Positions 1 to 12,694 of a DNA stretch of 64,000 nucleotides are shown here, one piece after another. The stretch is taken from positions 372,001 to 436,000 of the forward strand of contig VZRR01009903.1 of the NCBI GenBank assembly GCA_013398015.1, written 5' to 3'. The DNA is from Oreocharis arfaki. Taxonomy: Eukaryota; Chordata; Aves; Passeriformes; Paramythiidae. Made by a program: the position numbers and the translations under genes. Below the pieces are notes generated by a model that saw only the letters and a program-made list of their open reading frames with translations, was not told the origin of the DNA and searched no databases. How positions within the stretch are numbered: position 1 is the first letter of the stretch; every line of letters begins with the position of its first letter.

Positions 1-3000
1 CGTTCTCTGTATGTTTTCTTTCTCTTTTTGTATGTGTCTTTTTTGGGGGGGTTATTGCATGGTCCTTGTGGTTTTATGATCATGCATTTTATAATTTTAA
101 TCTATCTTGTTATGGTTTCAATTTTGTTCTCTATTCTCAAGTAATAATGTAGGATTCTTCATAACCTACCAGGTTCACTGATGCCTTACTGTGAACTTGG
201 CATTTAATTTCCTGTTTGTGTGCTGCCTTGTCTTGATGTCTTATGATAGGCTGAGGTTTATGTTTTCTGTTTTATGTTGCCTTTTTGTTCCCTTCCTCTT
301 TCCTCATCTCCTTTTCCCTCTCCTATTTCCTTTTCCCTTGACTACCAAGTTTTGCCATGATAATTTCTTCTGCTGCAAGTGTATGACCCCAAACAGAAGA
401 TCTGCCCATCACCTTATTTTTTCTTCATAGTACATCATGAGCAATTTTATGTGATCATGTAATTTGCCTGTCTTTTCTGCTCTGTATTGCTTTTTGATGG
501 TTTTGGTGAGGGGGGTGGGTTCTTGGGCAGGCTTTTTGCTGTCTTTTTGTTCTTTTTCTCTCTTATATGCCAAATTGTCCCTGAGAGTACTCTGTTGGAG
601 AGTTGCTGTCCATATTGTGTTTGTCTGTATCTCCTCATAATGGTAACATGAAGCTTTTGCACATTTTTGTTCAATCTCCTGCAGCTTCGTTCCAGTTTCT
701 AAATGATGAGGATTTTAATCAGACAATTCTAGAATTCAGCTTTCTTGTGTGATTTAGTACCGGTCTTCCCCAGATTCTTGACCACAGTTGTTTTTCTTTT
801 TTTTTAAAAAAACCCCTTTCATTTATTCTTGAGAGAATGTAAAATCCCAGAAATCCTCTAAAAGCATGAACTGCCCATGTCTTGTCTTCATATGTCAAGG
901 TGCCATTGGAATATGTAGTCACCTTTACAAGTAATGAGTACAGTCTCAGGGCGTCGTTCTGCCCTCCACAGATAAAGACCTCTCCTGCAGAGCTGTTTCA
1001 GAAATAAAGCTTTCCATTCATACAAATTACATCTTACATGTAATCTTACATCTTACATCTTTTCACTATGAAGACTATGTTTGAACCATTGGTCTTTACA
1101 CATTAAGGATTTTTTTTAATAGAAAAAAAATCTTTGTATTGGGACACTACTTGTATTTCCTCAAATCTATTGTATTTTTCCATATTTGGACATGCTACAG
1201 AGCCCTGGTATCTGTGTGCTGCATAGACCACAGAAGCTTGAACATAAGTGCACAGGAGATGTTTTTCTCCCAAATTTTTTAATGGAAACAAACTTAGAGA
1301 CTTCAGAGTTAGACTATGCATAGGACTTACCCTGAAGTAGCAATGTAGACTAAATACTTTCATCTTGAGGAAGAAAAAATTAGGTTTCCCAGCTTCATTC
1401 CTCAAGGGCAAAGATCTTAGCTGCTTTAACCAGTGCTAATCCATTCTCTCGATAGATAACTAAGGAATTTTTATGATTTCACAAGCCTATATTTTTCCTA
1501 CTTGTTGATGGGAGTCTCTCACTCTGTATCACACACTGAGATATTAATATTAATGAGCTCACAGTGAGAAAACACAAAAAGAAGTAAGTATGTGCTTGCA
1601 GGGGAGGTGAGAGTAAGAAAGCAAGCAATTATACTTACTTGAACAACAGAAATATTATTAGAATAATAAAATTTTCTTCTAAACTTTTTTTAGAAAAATC
1701 TGATATAAGTATTTCTGTCTTAAACTTAAGCCTGAACTTTTCTAGGTCAGTATGAGTATCTGAATGTTCATTTTCCTAGTCTTGTAATTTTGGAAACTTG
1801 TGCAATAGCAAACAATACAATATAATTAATTGTTTTGTGTTTTCACAGTGTTAATTCATGTGAAGAAGCATTACATAGACAGAGCCCTTCTGGGGATGTA
1901 AATGCACATTGTGAAATAGTTGCTGGCTGTTCTCACTTAGAAATTCCCTCCCTACCACTCTCACACTGATTTTTCTTCTCTCCACAGCTTGTCACCCTGG
2001 GCTATGCTGGCATGATGGTCCAAGAGGGTACACCATATTTGAAAGAGACTATGGAACTGACCCCGTTTTAGAGGATTTGTATTGTTATGTTTTTGGCAAG
2101 CACAATATACTGGTGCCAAACACGAATGCCATCCCCTCAGCCAGATATTAAAGCTGCAAAAATCGGACAGCCAGATTTACTGGGATTTAGAAACATTGTC
2201 TTCATACAAGGAAGATGTACGAGAGGGGTCATTAGGGAACTGAGGTTCTGGCACTTAAAATCAAGAGTATTGTGAGCTTGTAAACAAAGAAGTGTTGAGA
2301 AAACCCGTATGTTGAGAAGAACATGTGGTTTGAAGTGGAAATTGTGGTACTGGTAATGCTATGCAATTTGAGATACATCAGTCGTTGCAGAGAAAAATCA
2401 AATAGGCTGCCAGTTAAAGAAGGAAATGTGGCACATACAACTGCTTAAAAACTAAGATACACAATGAAGGAAGCAAGTCCAGCCCTAAGTGGAAGAAGTG
2501 GTATAGTACACTTCCCAGAAGCTTGACAGAAGAAAGTTAATCCACAGATTATAACACCAAAACAAAAAAATTTGTTGATAAAGGTGAAAATTGAGTAGGT
2601 CTTCATGGTGGTGATGTGGTGTTGTTTACTTCTTAAAAGTTAGAATGTAATGAAGAAGCTCCCTGCTTCATCAAACAACTTTACAAATCCACATGGACTG
2701 AAATTAAAAGCCTAAATCAAAGAAATGTGTAATTTGGTTTGCAGCTGCCCAGGAAAGATAGTAGCACTGGTTTCAGTACCCTAAGACCATCAAAGAAGCA
2801 GCCAAATCAGGCAATAGAATAGTCATGGGCTGCCTTATTGGCCTAGAGCGACGGGTCAAATCCCATGAGACTGTAACAGGGAGATCACTCAGTAGATGGG
2901 TCTGAGGCAGTTGGTTGGGCAGAGCCCCAGGAGGGTCTGCAGCCCATGAGCTGGGTCAGAGCAGCTTCTAGGGGCTGCCCCAGAGCCCCACGGCTCAGGG

Positions 3001-3329
3001 ATTGCTCTGCAGCAGCTGCTGCAGCACACTCGGCTTCAGTGTTCTTCTAGGAGCAACTGCAGTTTGGCTCCTCAAAAAAGGGAGCTGTGGAAATGGAGCA
3101 CCTTGTTTAAAAGGATGAAATCCTCTTAGTTCACTTGAATTTTTTTTTGTCACCACCACACTGGAAGCATTGGGCCAACACACCTACTTATGAAGAAAAG
3201 TGTGGGAAATGGCAAAAGAAAACCCACATACTGAGGAGCAAGTGACAAGGATAATGAAAGCAAGGAGATGCTCTGCAAAAAACAGATGTCCATATTAAAA
3301 GAATAGAAAAAAATTTTATTTTCTGGCAG
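1..3329. other. Non-coding stretch, no gene recognised
   Basis: I see no gene in this 3.3 kb. The open frames on both strands are at most about 100 codons and look like chance. There is a small direct repeat of a TTACATC-like unit around 1027-1063. A pyrimidine-rich run ending in CTCCACAG near 1975-1987 would make a plausible splice acceptor, but the following sequence to about 2280 contains early stops and matches no protein I know. The part from about 2300 to 3330 is A-rich on the plus strand and could include the eroded 5' part of the old CR1 that becomes recognisable downstream, but I cannot show that. Confidence 0.5.
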
Positions 3330-4760
3330 GTAACATGTGAAAGCACAAAAAGACAAGAAGAATTTTGGGGAGCATCTAGCAGAGGAATTCACAAGTAGCA
3401 ACAGATCTTTCTTTCAATATATCAAAAGCAGGAATTAAGCCAAAATTCCAAGGGCAAGGATGGTAGCTGTGGTATGAAGAGAGCACTCAGGGGAGGGTTA
3501 GGCCATTCCAGAGGAGCTACATTCATTATTTTCATCAGCACTCACTGCACAAGAAAGAGGGCAGATTCTGGTCTAGAGTTCTCTTTATGAGAGACTTCTC
3601 AGAGGACCCACGTGGAAAGGAAGTGGCTACAGAAGACTACAGATGGAGCAAACAGAGCACACAAAGAGCAGCACATTGCCAGGACAAAGTTGTGTTCATG
3701 ATAGAGTTCAGGAGGAATTCAAGCCTAAAAGAATTGAATGACTCCTAAACCACAACAGTGGTAACTTTCTCAAAGCTGCCTTGTCACCCAAGGACAACTG
3801 AAAATCTGAAGGCAACTTTTTAAAAACTTTTTAAGAAGAGACCTGAGGAAGTACAAAATTCTTAAGCATTTTTTTAGGCATGACGTCTGTACCATGCAGA
3901 TTAGCTATGAAGAACAGAGTTACTTATGTCTTGATAAAATGATGTTTTTATTGGCCTTTCTGAAGTCTTATCAACAGTTATGTGGATAACTGTGATGTGG
4001 TTGATGTGGCTTACTTGTTTTTTTCAAAAGCCTTTTGAGAAATGTCTTATTAGAGGCTTTTAGGGAAACCTCGCACTGTGTCATGAGAGGGAAGACCCTC
4101 ATGTGGTTAAATGCTTAGAAGACAGGAGTAACTGGTCAATTTTCACAGTAGAAGGTAGAGACAGATGAGATTCTGTACAATCTCTCCTAGAGCCTCTGCT
4201 GTTCAACTTGGCTATAAATTACTTTAAAAAGCATGCTAGCAGTGAGGTAATCAAGTTTGATGATATTAATTTATTCAGGGTAGTAAAACTTGGTGACTGA
4301 GCAATAAAATGACAGCTGAAATTCAGTATAGATAAATGTTCAGTGATGTACACAAAGAAATACTAATTTCACTTCCATGAGCTGCCTGGAATGAGAGGAG
4401 TTATGATTTATAGTCACACAGAAACATCAGTGTTCAGTAGTGTTCAAAAGAGTAAATCAAATATTAGGAGCCATTAGGAGAAGAATGAAGAAGAGAAGAG
4501 AGACTGGTACTCTGCCATAATGTAGATCTGTGGTTTTGCCCTATCTGTAACATGTTGTGCAGTTCTGGTCTTGTCCCTCCCTACCACCTCAAAAAAATAC
4601 AAGGGACCAAAGAACGTTTAGTCAAGGCCAACTAGGATGGTCAGAGACATAGAATAACTCCCATATTAGAAATCACTTCAGCTAAAACTCTTCAGGCTGA
4701 AAGGAGATATTCTCAATGACAAGGGGCAAACTGCAGAAAAAGGAACCAGGAAGAAATTAA
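3330..4760 (+). mobile_element. Ancient, heavily decayed CR1-type LINE (reverse transcriptase region to 3' end)
   Basis: This is a relic of a non-LTR retrotransposon related to CR1/L3. In order I can follow the ORF2 linker before the reverse transcriptase (near 3400-3560), a decayed motif A region with the residues YL..FSKAF (about 3990-4040), the stretch around TGCTGTTCAACTTGGCTATAA (about 4198-4220) that corresponds to the LFN..I motif, and downstream C-terminal blocks such as ATTCAGGGTAG and GCAATAAAATGACAG (4273-4318) and AAATCAAATATTAGGAGCC (4454-4472). These blocks resemble CR1 families that are well preserved in turtles and crocodilians more than the chicken-type CR1 copies elsewhere in the window. 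Stops and indels occur throughout, so it is dead. The 5' and 3' limits are approximate. The assignment comes from remembered consensus sequence, without alignment. Confidence 0.7.
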
Positions 4761-7700
4761 ATTATTAGGGGCAACAAATAATTATAATCATAATAAAAAA
4801 ATAGAGTTGAAGGGAAATTCAGAGGGTAAAACCCACAAAACCAGGGAAATAGAGGTAACTAAAGTACTAAGCAGAATACTTCTTGATAGAACCTTGGGGG
4901 CATCCAAAGACATGGTGAATGCTGCTCAGAAGTTCTGTGCACAGAGACTTAGCAAGGTGTATGACTACAACTCAACACTAAATACTGAGGAATTTCTTTT
5001 TTAATCAAATACAGTTAGTTTGATACTCATTTACATTTGCAATTTTTCAGCTGTTGTAGGTTTTAATTCATTTAACTGTTGTGTTGAAACGCAAATGGTA
5101 AGCACACATCTTTTAACATATTTCAGAGTCCAGCTCCACATGATGCTTTTAGATGACCTCCTGGGACTCTAAATTTAATGAAACCCATTATTTCCAATTT
5201 ACATCAGGAGCACAGCTATTTGAATTAATTTTTCTCTTATAATCTTTATCAGTATTTGAAGAATACACCAGCTCAAAAACACGTCAGTTGGCATCATAAA
5301 AAAATCTTTATTTTAATAGTCTTCATTATTTAAATAATGAAAAGAAACCAATTCATGTTTTCTTAAAACTCCATAGGGCTGAGACAACCAGATAGTTTCC
5401 AACCAGTTCATGAATGCTGGTCTAATGTAGACCAGTAGTGGCTAAATTATGGTGGTTAAAATCACTGCAGGTGTTCTACTTAGTGAAGTGCTATTTAGGT
5501 GGCAGATGACCATGACATGTTGGCATCATATGAGTCGTCAGTACAGGAGAAGGAAGGTGTAAACGCTGAGCTGTGTGACATCGAAGAAGGACATGGAGGA
5601 TTGCCCTTTACTGATGTAAACTGTAGTCTTTGCTACATTCAGCGTCTGCTGACCTGGGCCAAAATGTAGTTGCCAACTTACGTGTGGAAAGCTCTGTATA
5701 TTGCTCATAGGACACCCATATTTATTTGATAGATATTGTAACAGCAAAGGGAGATGGGTTTACTGAATTTTCAAAAAACATGTAGAAAATTAGGGGCAAA
5801 TTGAGCGTCAAACCCCCAAACTTTCTGATTCCAAATTCTCTTCAGAGGTGATAGAGAGAAGAAGAAGGTGCAAAATCATCCCAGTTAAAAAGCAAACAAT
5901 AATTTCATATGTAGCTCTTAGCAGATGAGCACTCAACAATTGCAGTTTTAGGGATGCCAGTAATTTCAAACATTTCTTTTATGGAGAATGTCTCCTATGT
6001 GATACGTATGGAGTGATAACACTTCTATGAGAAGAACAAATTATTTTGTAATAGCATATGTCTAGACCCAGTTTCCGGGTATGCAGTCACCTTCACAGGA
6101 GCCTGATGCTGACTTTTTGTGGGGGATGTTAGAACAACTACAGGCTCATCTTCTATATGAGTTATCTCCTGGGCTGCCTAGGTCATTGGCAGTGAACTTC
6201 ATCATTATTTTAGTACCAAAGAAGCAACAAAAATGTGTTATCATTTTTGTGGACATGTAAGTAAAAGGAAATGAAAAATTATGGCAGTTTTTAAGGATCA
6301 GAGAAGTGTCAAGACATTAGAGCTTTGATTTAATGCTACGTCATTAAAATGCCTGTTCTCTCCTATCCTTTTTCTCCTATTTCCTTCTTTTTCTTGTTAA
6401 TATTGGTTCTTTTCACTGGCATTGCATGTCTTACCAAACTTGTCTATTCTTCTTCTGTTTTATACATCCCATTGCAGCACCTCTGTCCTCATCATCCTAT
6501 ACAGTTTGTCAGTGTTTGAGTTCCCCAGCTGTCTTTTTTCACTCCTGGTGATTTTTCTGAGGTAAAAGAAAGTAGAATCTTCAAATACATCGGATACAAA
6601 ATTGTAATACCCTTCCACTTAAGTCAGTGTGTATTGTCTGGTTTTTCTGGGGCTTGTAGCTTGGCAAATGAATGCCTCTCTAGGGAACTTCAGCAAGTGA
6701 AAGTGCTGATTTTCAAGTTCTTTTTTTAAAGGATGTAGATAACTGATTTTTTAGAATGAAATAACTGAGAGTCCATATGAAGTAAGCAAGCTGTTATCTC
6801 CCATGTAATTCTTGAAAATCACGAGTTCGTCTGAAACACTGACTCTCTCTTTTTATCCTTTGATGTAATTCTGAAGATGACACTTACTCCAGAAAAGATC
6901 AGCTCACACAATCAAGTTGAAAATGGTCTTATAATGGAAAAAGTTAGGCAATCTTAACAGCAGGTGTCAGTGTGAATTCTGCCTTTCTAATTAAGGGTGA
7001 AACCAATCTGATTAAGTTTCAGCACCATCACATAATACTCTCAGTTGAGGATCTTAAAAGCTCTTTTATTATTCAAAAGTGCTTTCCAAATATTGGTCTT
7101 TCACACGCCAAATTGTTACAATATCATAATCAGGCTATTTTTCTCTCTTCTCAGCAATTTTCACTAGAAGCAGCACCATAATAAGAACCTTGAAATCACA
7201 CCTCTGAAAGCAGCAACCATAATAGTAAATATTTGCTGTTATATAATATCTATTGAATTTGTTTTATAGAAGAATGTGGTAAATAAGTGATAAGGTTGAT
7301 TGAAAAGACAGACTAAACTATGAAAAGACAAACAAAATACAATTTTGAAGAGGTTTAAAAAACTGTGTAGTCAGTGAAAAAAACCACAAACCTTGGTGTA
7401 GAAAGTCACTGGGGCATGTAGTAATAAAAATCAATTGTCTGCAGAGCTGCCTGAACAAGCTGTAAGACGTTAATGAAAGGAATTAAATTAGAATTACCTG
7501 GAAACTAGTGAAGTGAGGGAGTTAAGGTGGAAGAAATGAACACCTACTTATATAATGAAATCCATTTACGTATTCCTTCTTCCCGTCTGCCTTTAGCCAA
7601 TAACTTTGCTTACCCATATTTGTGCTAGCTGTGGAAAGATATTTTGTATTTTTGAAGATATTTGGAGTGCCTACCTATATTTCATCTCCAGTACAGATAT

Positions 7701-7788
7701 TCCAACTACTGCACTGTTGGGGTATTTAGTCCTAACATTTTTTCCGAGAAGAGAGGCATAGAAATTTTTATCTGTGATTGTTTAACAG
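4761..7788. other. Non-coding stretch, no gene recognised
   Basis: This is AT-rich unique sequence. A 65-codon open frame at 4807-5004 follows the old LINE and may be its continuation, but I cannot align it. All other open frames are below 80 codons without recognisable features. I see no repeat family, RNA gene or CpG-rich promoter here. Confidence 0.5.
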
Positions 7789-7891
7789 TGTGGTTTATGT
7801 GGAAGCGGAGGATAATCATCAATGAGGCATCTGTAGATTTATTCTCTGACTACATACGAGATAAAAAACGCAGTCAATCTAGAAGACATAT
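7789..7891 (+). CDS. Candidate internal coding exon (unrecognised)
   Basis: The sequence shows a splice-acceptor-like context (a T-rich stretch ending in TTTAACAG at 7781-7788) and a perfect donor hexamer GTAAGT at 7892-7897. Between them lies 103 bp with one frame open throughout. That frame reads about 33 residues rich in charged amino acids, including NEASVDLFSDYIRDKK and then a basic SQSRR run, like part of a small secreted or basic protein. I do not recognise the protein. An open frame of this length is not rare by chance, so the case rests on the coincidence of acceptor, donor and protein-like composition. No partner exon is identified in the window. The TA/TG microsatellite begins 30 bp downstream. 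The alternative is chance splice-like signals in non-coding DNA. Confidence 0.25.
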
Positions 7892-7920
7892 GTAAGTTAA
7901 TGATTCCTTTAAGAGTTCTG

Positions 7921-7943
7921 ATATATATATATATATATATACA

Positions 7944-7974
<31 letters not shown>

Positions 7975-8009
7975 GTGTATATATATATATGTGTATATAT
8001 ATATGTATG
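7921..8009. repeat. Compound TA/TG dinucleotide microsatellite
   Basis: About 10 TA units are followed by a run of TG units and then alternating TA and TG blocks, continuing into the unsequenced gap. All open frames across it, in any frame, are translations of the repeat and are not genes. Alternating purine-pyrimidine tracts of this kind are length-variable and hard to assemble, which explains the adjacent gap. Confidence 0.97.
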
Positions 8010-8056
8010 NNNNNNNNNNNNNNNNNNNNNNNNNNNNNNNNNNNNNNNNNNNNNNN
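8010..8056. other. Assembly gap (47 N)
   Basis: Forty-seven undetermined bases immediately follow the TA/TG microsatellite. The right flank, starting at 8057, is unique sequence and not microsatellite, so the gap hides the end of the array. The number of N may be an estimate and not the true length. Confidence 0.99.
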
Positions 8057-10939
8057 CAGGTTCTCCCAGCTGAGAATTCCCCTGGCTGCCTCCTTTGGCT
8101 GGCACCTACTGCACTCTGCTCCTGTGTCACAGAGCTGCAAGTACCTTGTCCTTCAGCTGTACTCAGTCAGTGCACATAAAGAAGCTTTCACTAGGATTTA
8201 GAGCAGTGGGAGTCTGCCCTAAGAATCAGGGATCTGTGACTGCCTCCATCATTCAGCCTCCTCTGCACCCCCAAAAACTTTCCATCTTTTTGGCTGCCTG
8301 TTTGGTGTGGCTCCCATGGTGTGCTGCCTGAGTTACTCCAGAATGGGAATGTATTATCTTCCTGATCATTGTAAGGTAGAAAAGCTCCGCTGCTCCTCAT
8401 GTTACACATGGGGAGTTAAAGCCATGCTGCGTTTCTACTGACTTTGAAATCTGTGTTTGAATTCAAAGAACCAAACTGGCTGAAGCTATACCTGTATGGC
8501 CTGGAGGAGCTCAGGTATGAGCCGGTCCTGATCTCTGCCTCATATTTCTTTTTTGAAGAGGCATCTTGATTTTCCAGATGAGAAGCAAAGTGATAATCAA
8601 CTTGCAGGCAGTCCCCAGGGAATTTTGACTCTGGCCCCAAGTGACAAGGCAGTGTAAATACAGCAGAGATTTAAAACCCAGAGTTATTACAGTAATTAGG
8701 TGTCTGTAGTGTCAGCACAGCACAACTAAATTTTATGAGATTTGGACACAAGAGTGGAATCCAAAGCCCAGAATTTGGGGACTAGACAAAGTTAGGATAA
8801 CCCAGAAACATCATGTTCTGAGGAGTCATTTGAAATTATCTCAAAGGTACTGGTAGCATATAGGTTTGTTTGAAAACTCATTCTGTTTGGGACTTGCATG
8901 TCTATACCAGGACTGCAAGGTAAGAACCTAGATTTCCTCTGAAAGCACTTGCAAGTAGAAAGGGAACAAAGTAAACTTTGGTTGTACTGTGCCTTCTATC
9001 CCAGTGGCTAGAGCATTCAGCCTGCAAATGGGAACCTCTGGCCCTTTCACTTGGTCTCTCTTCAGCTGGAAGTATTTAAAATCATAATCTTTTTGGGGCT
9101 GCCTTTACTGTTAAGGTGGCTGGTGGTCTGCTTTAGGGCATCATCCTCTTATTGCAGGCTTAAACAGATTGTAGTGGAGGTAGAGAGGAAGCATAATCCT
9201 GCAGCCTAACAGGTTAGACGTTATGGACTGGGCTGTAAACAATTTGTCCAAAACATGAGAGGAACTCTACAGAATCAAGATGCTCTGCTCTCTTGGCTTA
9301 CAGGACTTGAGGTGGTGGGCACGCATTTCTGGTTATTTATAGCATTGAATATTGGCATATTCTGCCTTTAAATGTAACTGCAACCTGACATACTGCATGG
9401 GATTAATCAATTTACAGAAAGCTGCACCTCAAATAGTTTCTGAATTTAGTTGAATTCTGTGTTGCATCTGTTGCAGTGGGATTAAAATAAAAGGGGAAGG
9501 TGGCTTGTTTAGAAAAAAAAAAGGGCGGGGGGAAACCTCATCCTTATGGATTTGGCTATCGAAAGTGATTCTAACTGAATGAAACTTTATTGGCTTGGTC
9601 TTTACCTTCCTTAAGCATCCACCTTGCCCTGAGCACTACTGATAAAGAGAGAGAAGTATGTCTGTACCAGCAAATAAAACCCATCCCAAGAATATTCCCA
9701 GGCCCAGAAGCCAACTGGCATGGACTGACTCACAAGTACCCCAGTAAACAAGCACAGCCAGCCTCCAGAGCAGGCTGACTGGATGCAAATCTTTTGGTGC
9801 TAATGGCCTGTGGGATGTGGTAATTCCATGCCTGAGAATTGCTTGGGAGACAGCTAGTTGGTACAAGCCAAAAGCATGTCAGGGAATGTTCTAATAATTT
9901 CAGACCAGTCATATTCCAGTGTCTGGGAATACTCACAAGTACTGTTTAATTCACTGGCATAGACGTAACCTTAGGTTCACTGGTGTATGCCACAAATTCT
10001 TTCCAACTGCTCAGAGATGATAAAGACTGGTGATTATTGGTGAGGAAATATTAAAAATTAAATCTTGACTCAAGTGCCTGCTTTGTTGTGAACCTTTTTA
10101 CTTTTGAGAAATAAAAATACATAGTTTGGTTCTGGATTTTTGGTCTTGTAGTATTTATCTTGGTAATGTAGCAAACCTTTTAACGTCTCAGAGTAATATA
10201 AAATAGCTTGAAGATATTTACAGGTTTTAGAATTAATTTTGTGGCCTTTAGGGCAAATTTAGGACTGGACAACTAAATTTGAAGTGCTTTGTTTGATTCT
10301 GTAGATATAAAAGCAGTCTTCTGTACAGAGTCTTCTCCCTCCAACATCTATTGTTTTCTTTGATAAGTAATTTATTTAGAAGATATTATAATTTTAAAAC
10401 TATCATCCCAGAAAACAAACAGCTTTAAAAGACTTTCAGGTTTTGCAAAACACTGCTTCATTTTCTTGTGCAATTAACTGTGCTTATTATGTAGGAACTG
10501 AGTTAAATTATAACTATGTTCCATATTAACTTGATAGAAAAAAAGTAAAGCAATGGTTAAGTGTGAACAGAGATTGCCTATTTGAATTATCTTAATTTGC
10601 TCATTATCACATTTTTAAGTCTTCTAATTCCTACTTCCTACTGCCCACTAAACTTTTTGTGCATTAGCTAAGAAGAAATAGATAAACCACCCTGAATTAA
10701 AAAACATACTTGTAAGCATGCAACACATGAAAAATAACTGTTTGGCCTTTACTCTGAATTTAGCTAATTTTACCAATTCTTTCAGTCTTTTGATTGCAAA
10801 TCTTGTATGAGAGAAAAAAAGTTGAGGTTTTTACGCCATCATATATTCTTTTCTCTTGGGAAAGAAAATCAACTCAGCAAAAGAATACATAAAGAATTCA
10901 GCTTTAACCTGAACAAAATGGTTCTCCTTTTCTCCAAGT
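8057..10939. other. Non-coding stretch, no gene recognised
   Basis: This is unique sequence, a little richer in GC between 8060 and 9300 than the surroundings. Short open frames on both strands overlap each other and show no family signature. A purine run with ten A and a G-rich tail (AAGGGCGGGGGG) lies near 9512-9532. I see no recognisable repeat. Confidence 0.5.
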
Positions 10940-11079
10940 TATTTATTCATTCAAGTGTCTTTATCTGGGTTGCTCTTTATTTACAGAACTAATTTAAATC
11001 CCCTGATTCTACAAAAGGTCAGACAAAAGCTTCTGTCACAGCCCGAATGCCCTTCGTGAGTCTCTTTGTACTTTTATGG
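10940..11079 (+). repeat. Diverged dispersed repeat, copy A
   Basis: This segment aligns by eye with a second segment about 1615 bp downstream (copy B, near 12555-12694). From the shared ACAGAACTAATTTA block (10983-10996 and 12598-12611), about 43 of 58 bases match without gaps, including GGTCAG.CAAAA. The next 38 bases match less well, with many transition differences. Matching also extends weakly upstream (ATCTG..TTG.TCT). The family is unknown to me. The pair could be two copies of an old interspersed element, or the two LTRs of an eroded element. Confidence 0.55.
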
Positions 11080-12554
11080 AAGATTTTTCAAATCATGATG
11101 GTAAAGGAGCAAGGCCGTAAGAGGATCACTCTGAGAATCCTGTGGTCAGTATGTTATCTCACTTTTTTGTGATGAAGTTATGTTTGCGTATTTCAAAGAC
11201 AAAGATTTGCAGAAAATTAGCATATAAAACTGTGGTGAGGCAACAAAAAGAAGTCAGGACAGAAAGAAAATGGCAGCTTACACTACAGGATATTCTTAAA
11301 AGGCTTTCTGGTATCCAACTAATAGAACAGATCTGCAGCATTAGATGGTGTCATTGTTTATACAGGGTTGCATATACTAACAGAGAAAGGATGGAGTAAA
11401 TTTGAATTAATACAAGCATTTTCATTATAAAAGAAAAAGTAAAGCTAAATAAGCAAGCAGTAAAAAACGTTATTCTTTATTTGTGCTGTATTTTACCATC
11501 AACTGAAAAAATGTGATTTTAGAACTCTTTTGTTTTGCTTTGTTTCAGCATCACTAATTCATTTAAATCCTTCCTTCTTCTACAAACAGCATAGTCTCTG
11601 TGCTGTGACAGCGTATTCTAGTCCTATTCCAAAATATGGTGAGACTATTAGTATAAAGGTAGTGAAAAAGGACATAAAAATGTGTAGGAAACAAAGCTGG
11701 GAATGATGGTTAGAAGAGTCAAGTTTTAGATGTTTTATCTAGATCTGAATTGTCACTGAACCACCTATTCTAAAATGTCCGTAAGTGTGGGTTGAGACAA
11801 TGTGCTGCATGAAGCTTTTCTGTGTTATTTTATTGCAGTAAACATGCATAAATAGAATATTGTGATTGCCAGTTTTCATGAGCAAAGCATTTCAATAAAT
11901 AGATCTTTAGAACTGGGAGTAACTCAAGGTAAATAGATTTTTTTAATGTACGCCGTGAGCAGAAGACTGCAGTCAATGTCCTCAATGTGTAAAACCTGAG
12001 AAGTCTGGTGTTTTCTTGTAGTCTTCTGACTCTAGGAACTGGTATGTTAAAGAAAATCACCAAATATATGGAAATCGTGCCATAGAGATGAGTTTGCAGC
12101 GTTAGAAATTTGTGTTGCTTACTCACGTGTTACCAGATCCCAAACCAGCTATATACATTTTAGCTATGTGGTCATGTTACATCTCCTCAATGTAGGGAGT
12201 GTCAATGAATACCAAAAAGTTGTGGCATGTTCTCTCAGCTTCCCACTTAATTTCAAATGCAAGTGAAGGTCGCAGTGGTTGGTGCTAGTTGGCTGGGTTG
12301 GAGTGTGTGGGATCTGTGTCTTGCTGCAGTTTGTAGTTTACAGTCTTCTGCAGGGGAGCTGAGTAATGCAGACAGCGTGCATCTGAGCCAGCTGCAGCTT
12401 TCTGCTTTTAATCACAGCTGATGGACAGTTAACTGCAGAGATTTAACAATGGAAGTAGCCAATGCTGAGGAAAGTCCAGGGACTATAAAAGCAAAGAAAT
12501 AAAGAGCGTATTAAAAAATCTTTTATAGGATGAGATGAAGGAGGTACGATTTTC
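11080..12554. other. Non-coding stretch between the paired repeats
   Basis: This is unique AT-rich sequence. An 85-codon frame at 11142-11399 on the plus strand and a 98-codon frame at 11830-12126 on the minus strand have no recognised domain. If the flanking repeats were LTRs, a gag or pol relic would be expected here, and I see none. Confidence 0.5.
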
Positions 12555-12694
12555 TCTTTAAATTTAGGGAAATTTGATCTGAATTGATCTCTTACTCACA
12601 GAACTAATTTATACACCACACATCTCTAGAAGGTCAGGCAAAACCATCTTTCACACACTTGATAGTTCTCATAAGTTACTGTGTATTTTCATGT
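12555..12694 (+). repeat. Diverged dispersed repeat, copy B
   Basis: This is the downstream partner of the segment at 10940-11079, in the same orientation. The clearest shared blocks are ACAGAACTAATTTA, AAGGTCAG, CAAAA and TTCACA. Beyond about 12695 the two copies no longer align. Copy lengths are approximate. Confidence 0.55.

Noticed and set aside
1975..2280. Acceptor-like CTCCACAG followed by a possible exon
   Set aside because: The downstream frames hit stops early and there is no good donor in frame.
7839..8201. Several overlapping frames across the gap
   Set aside because: They are translations of the TA/TG microsatellite and of undetermined bases.
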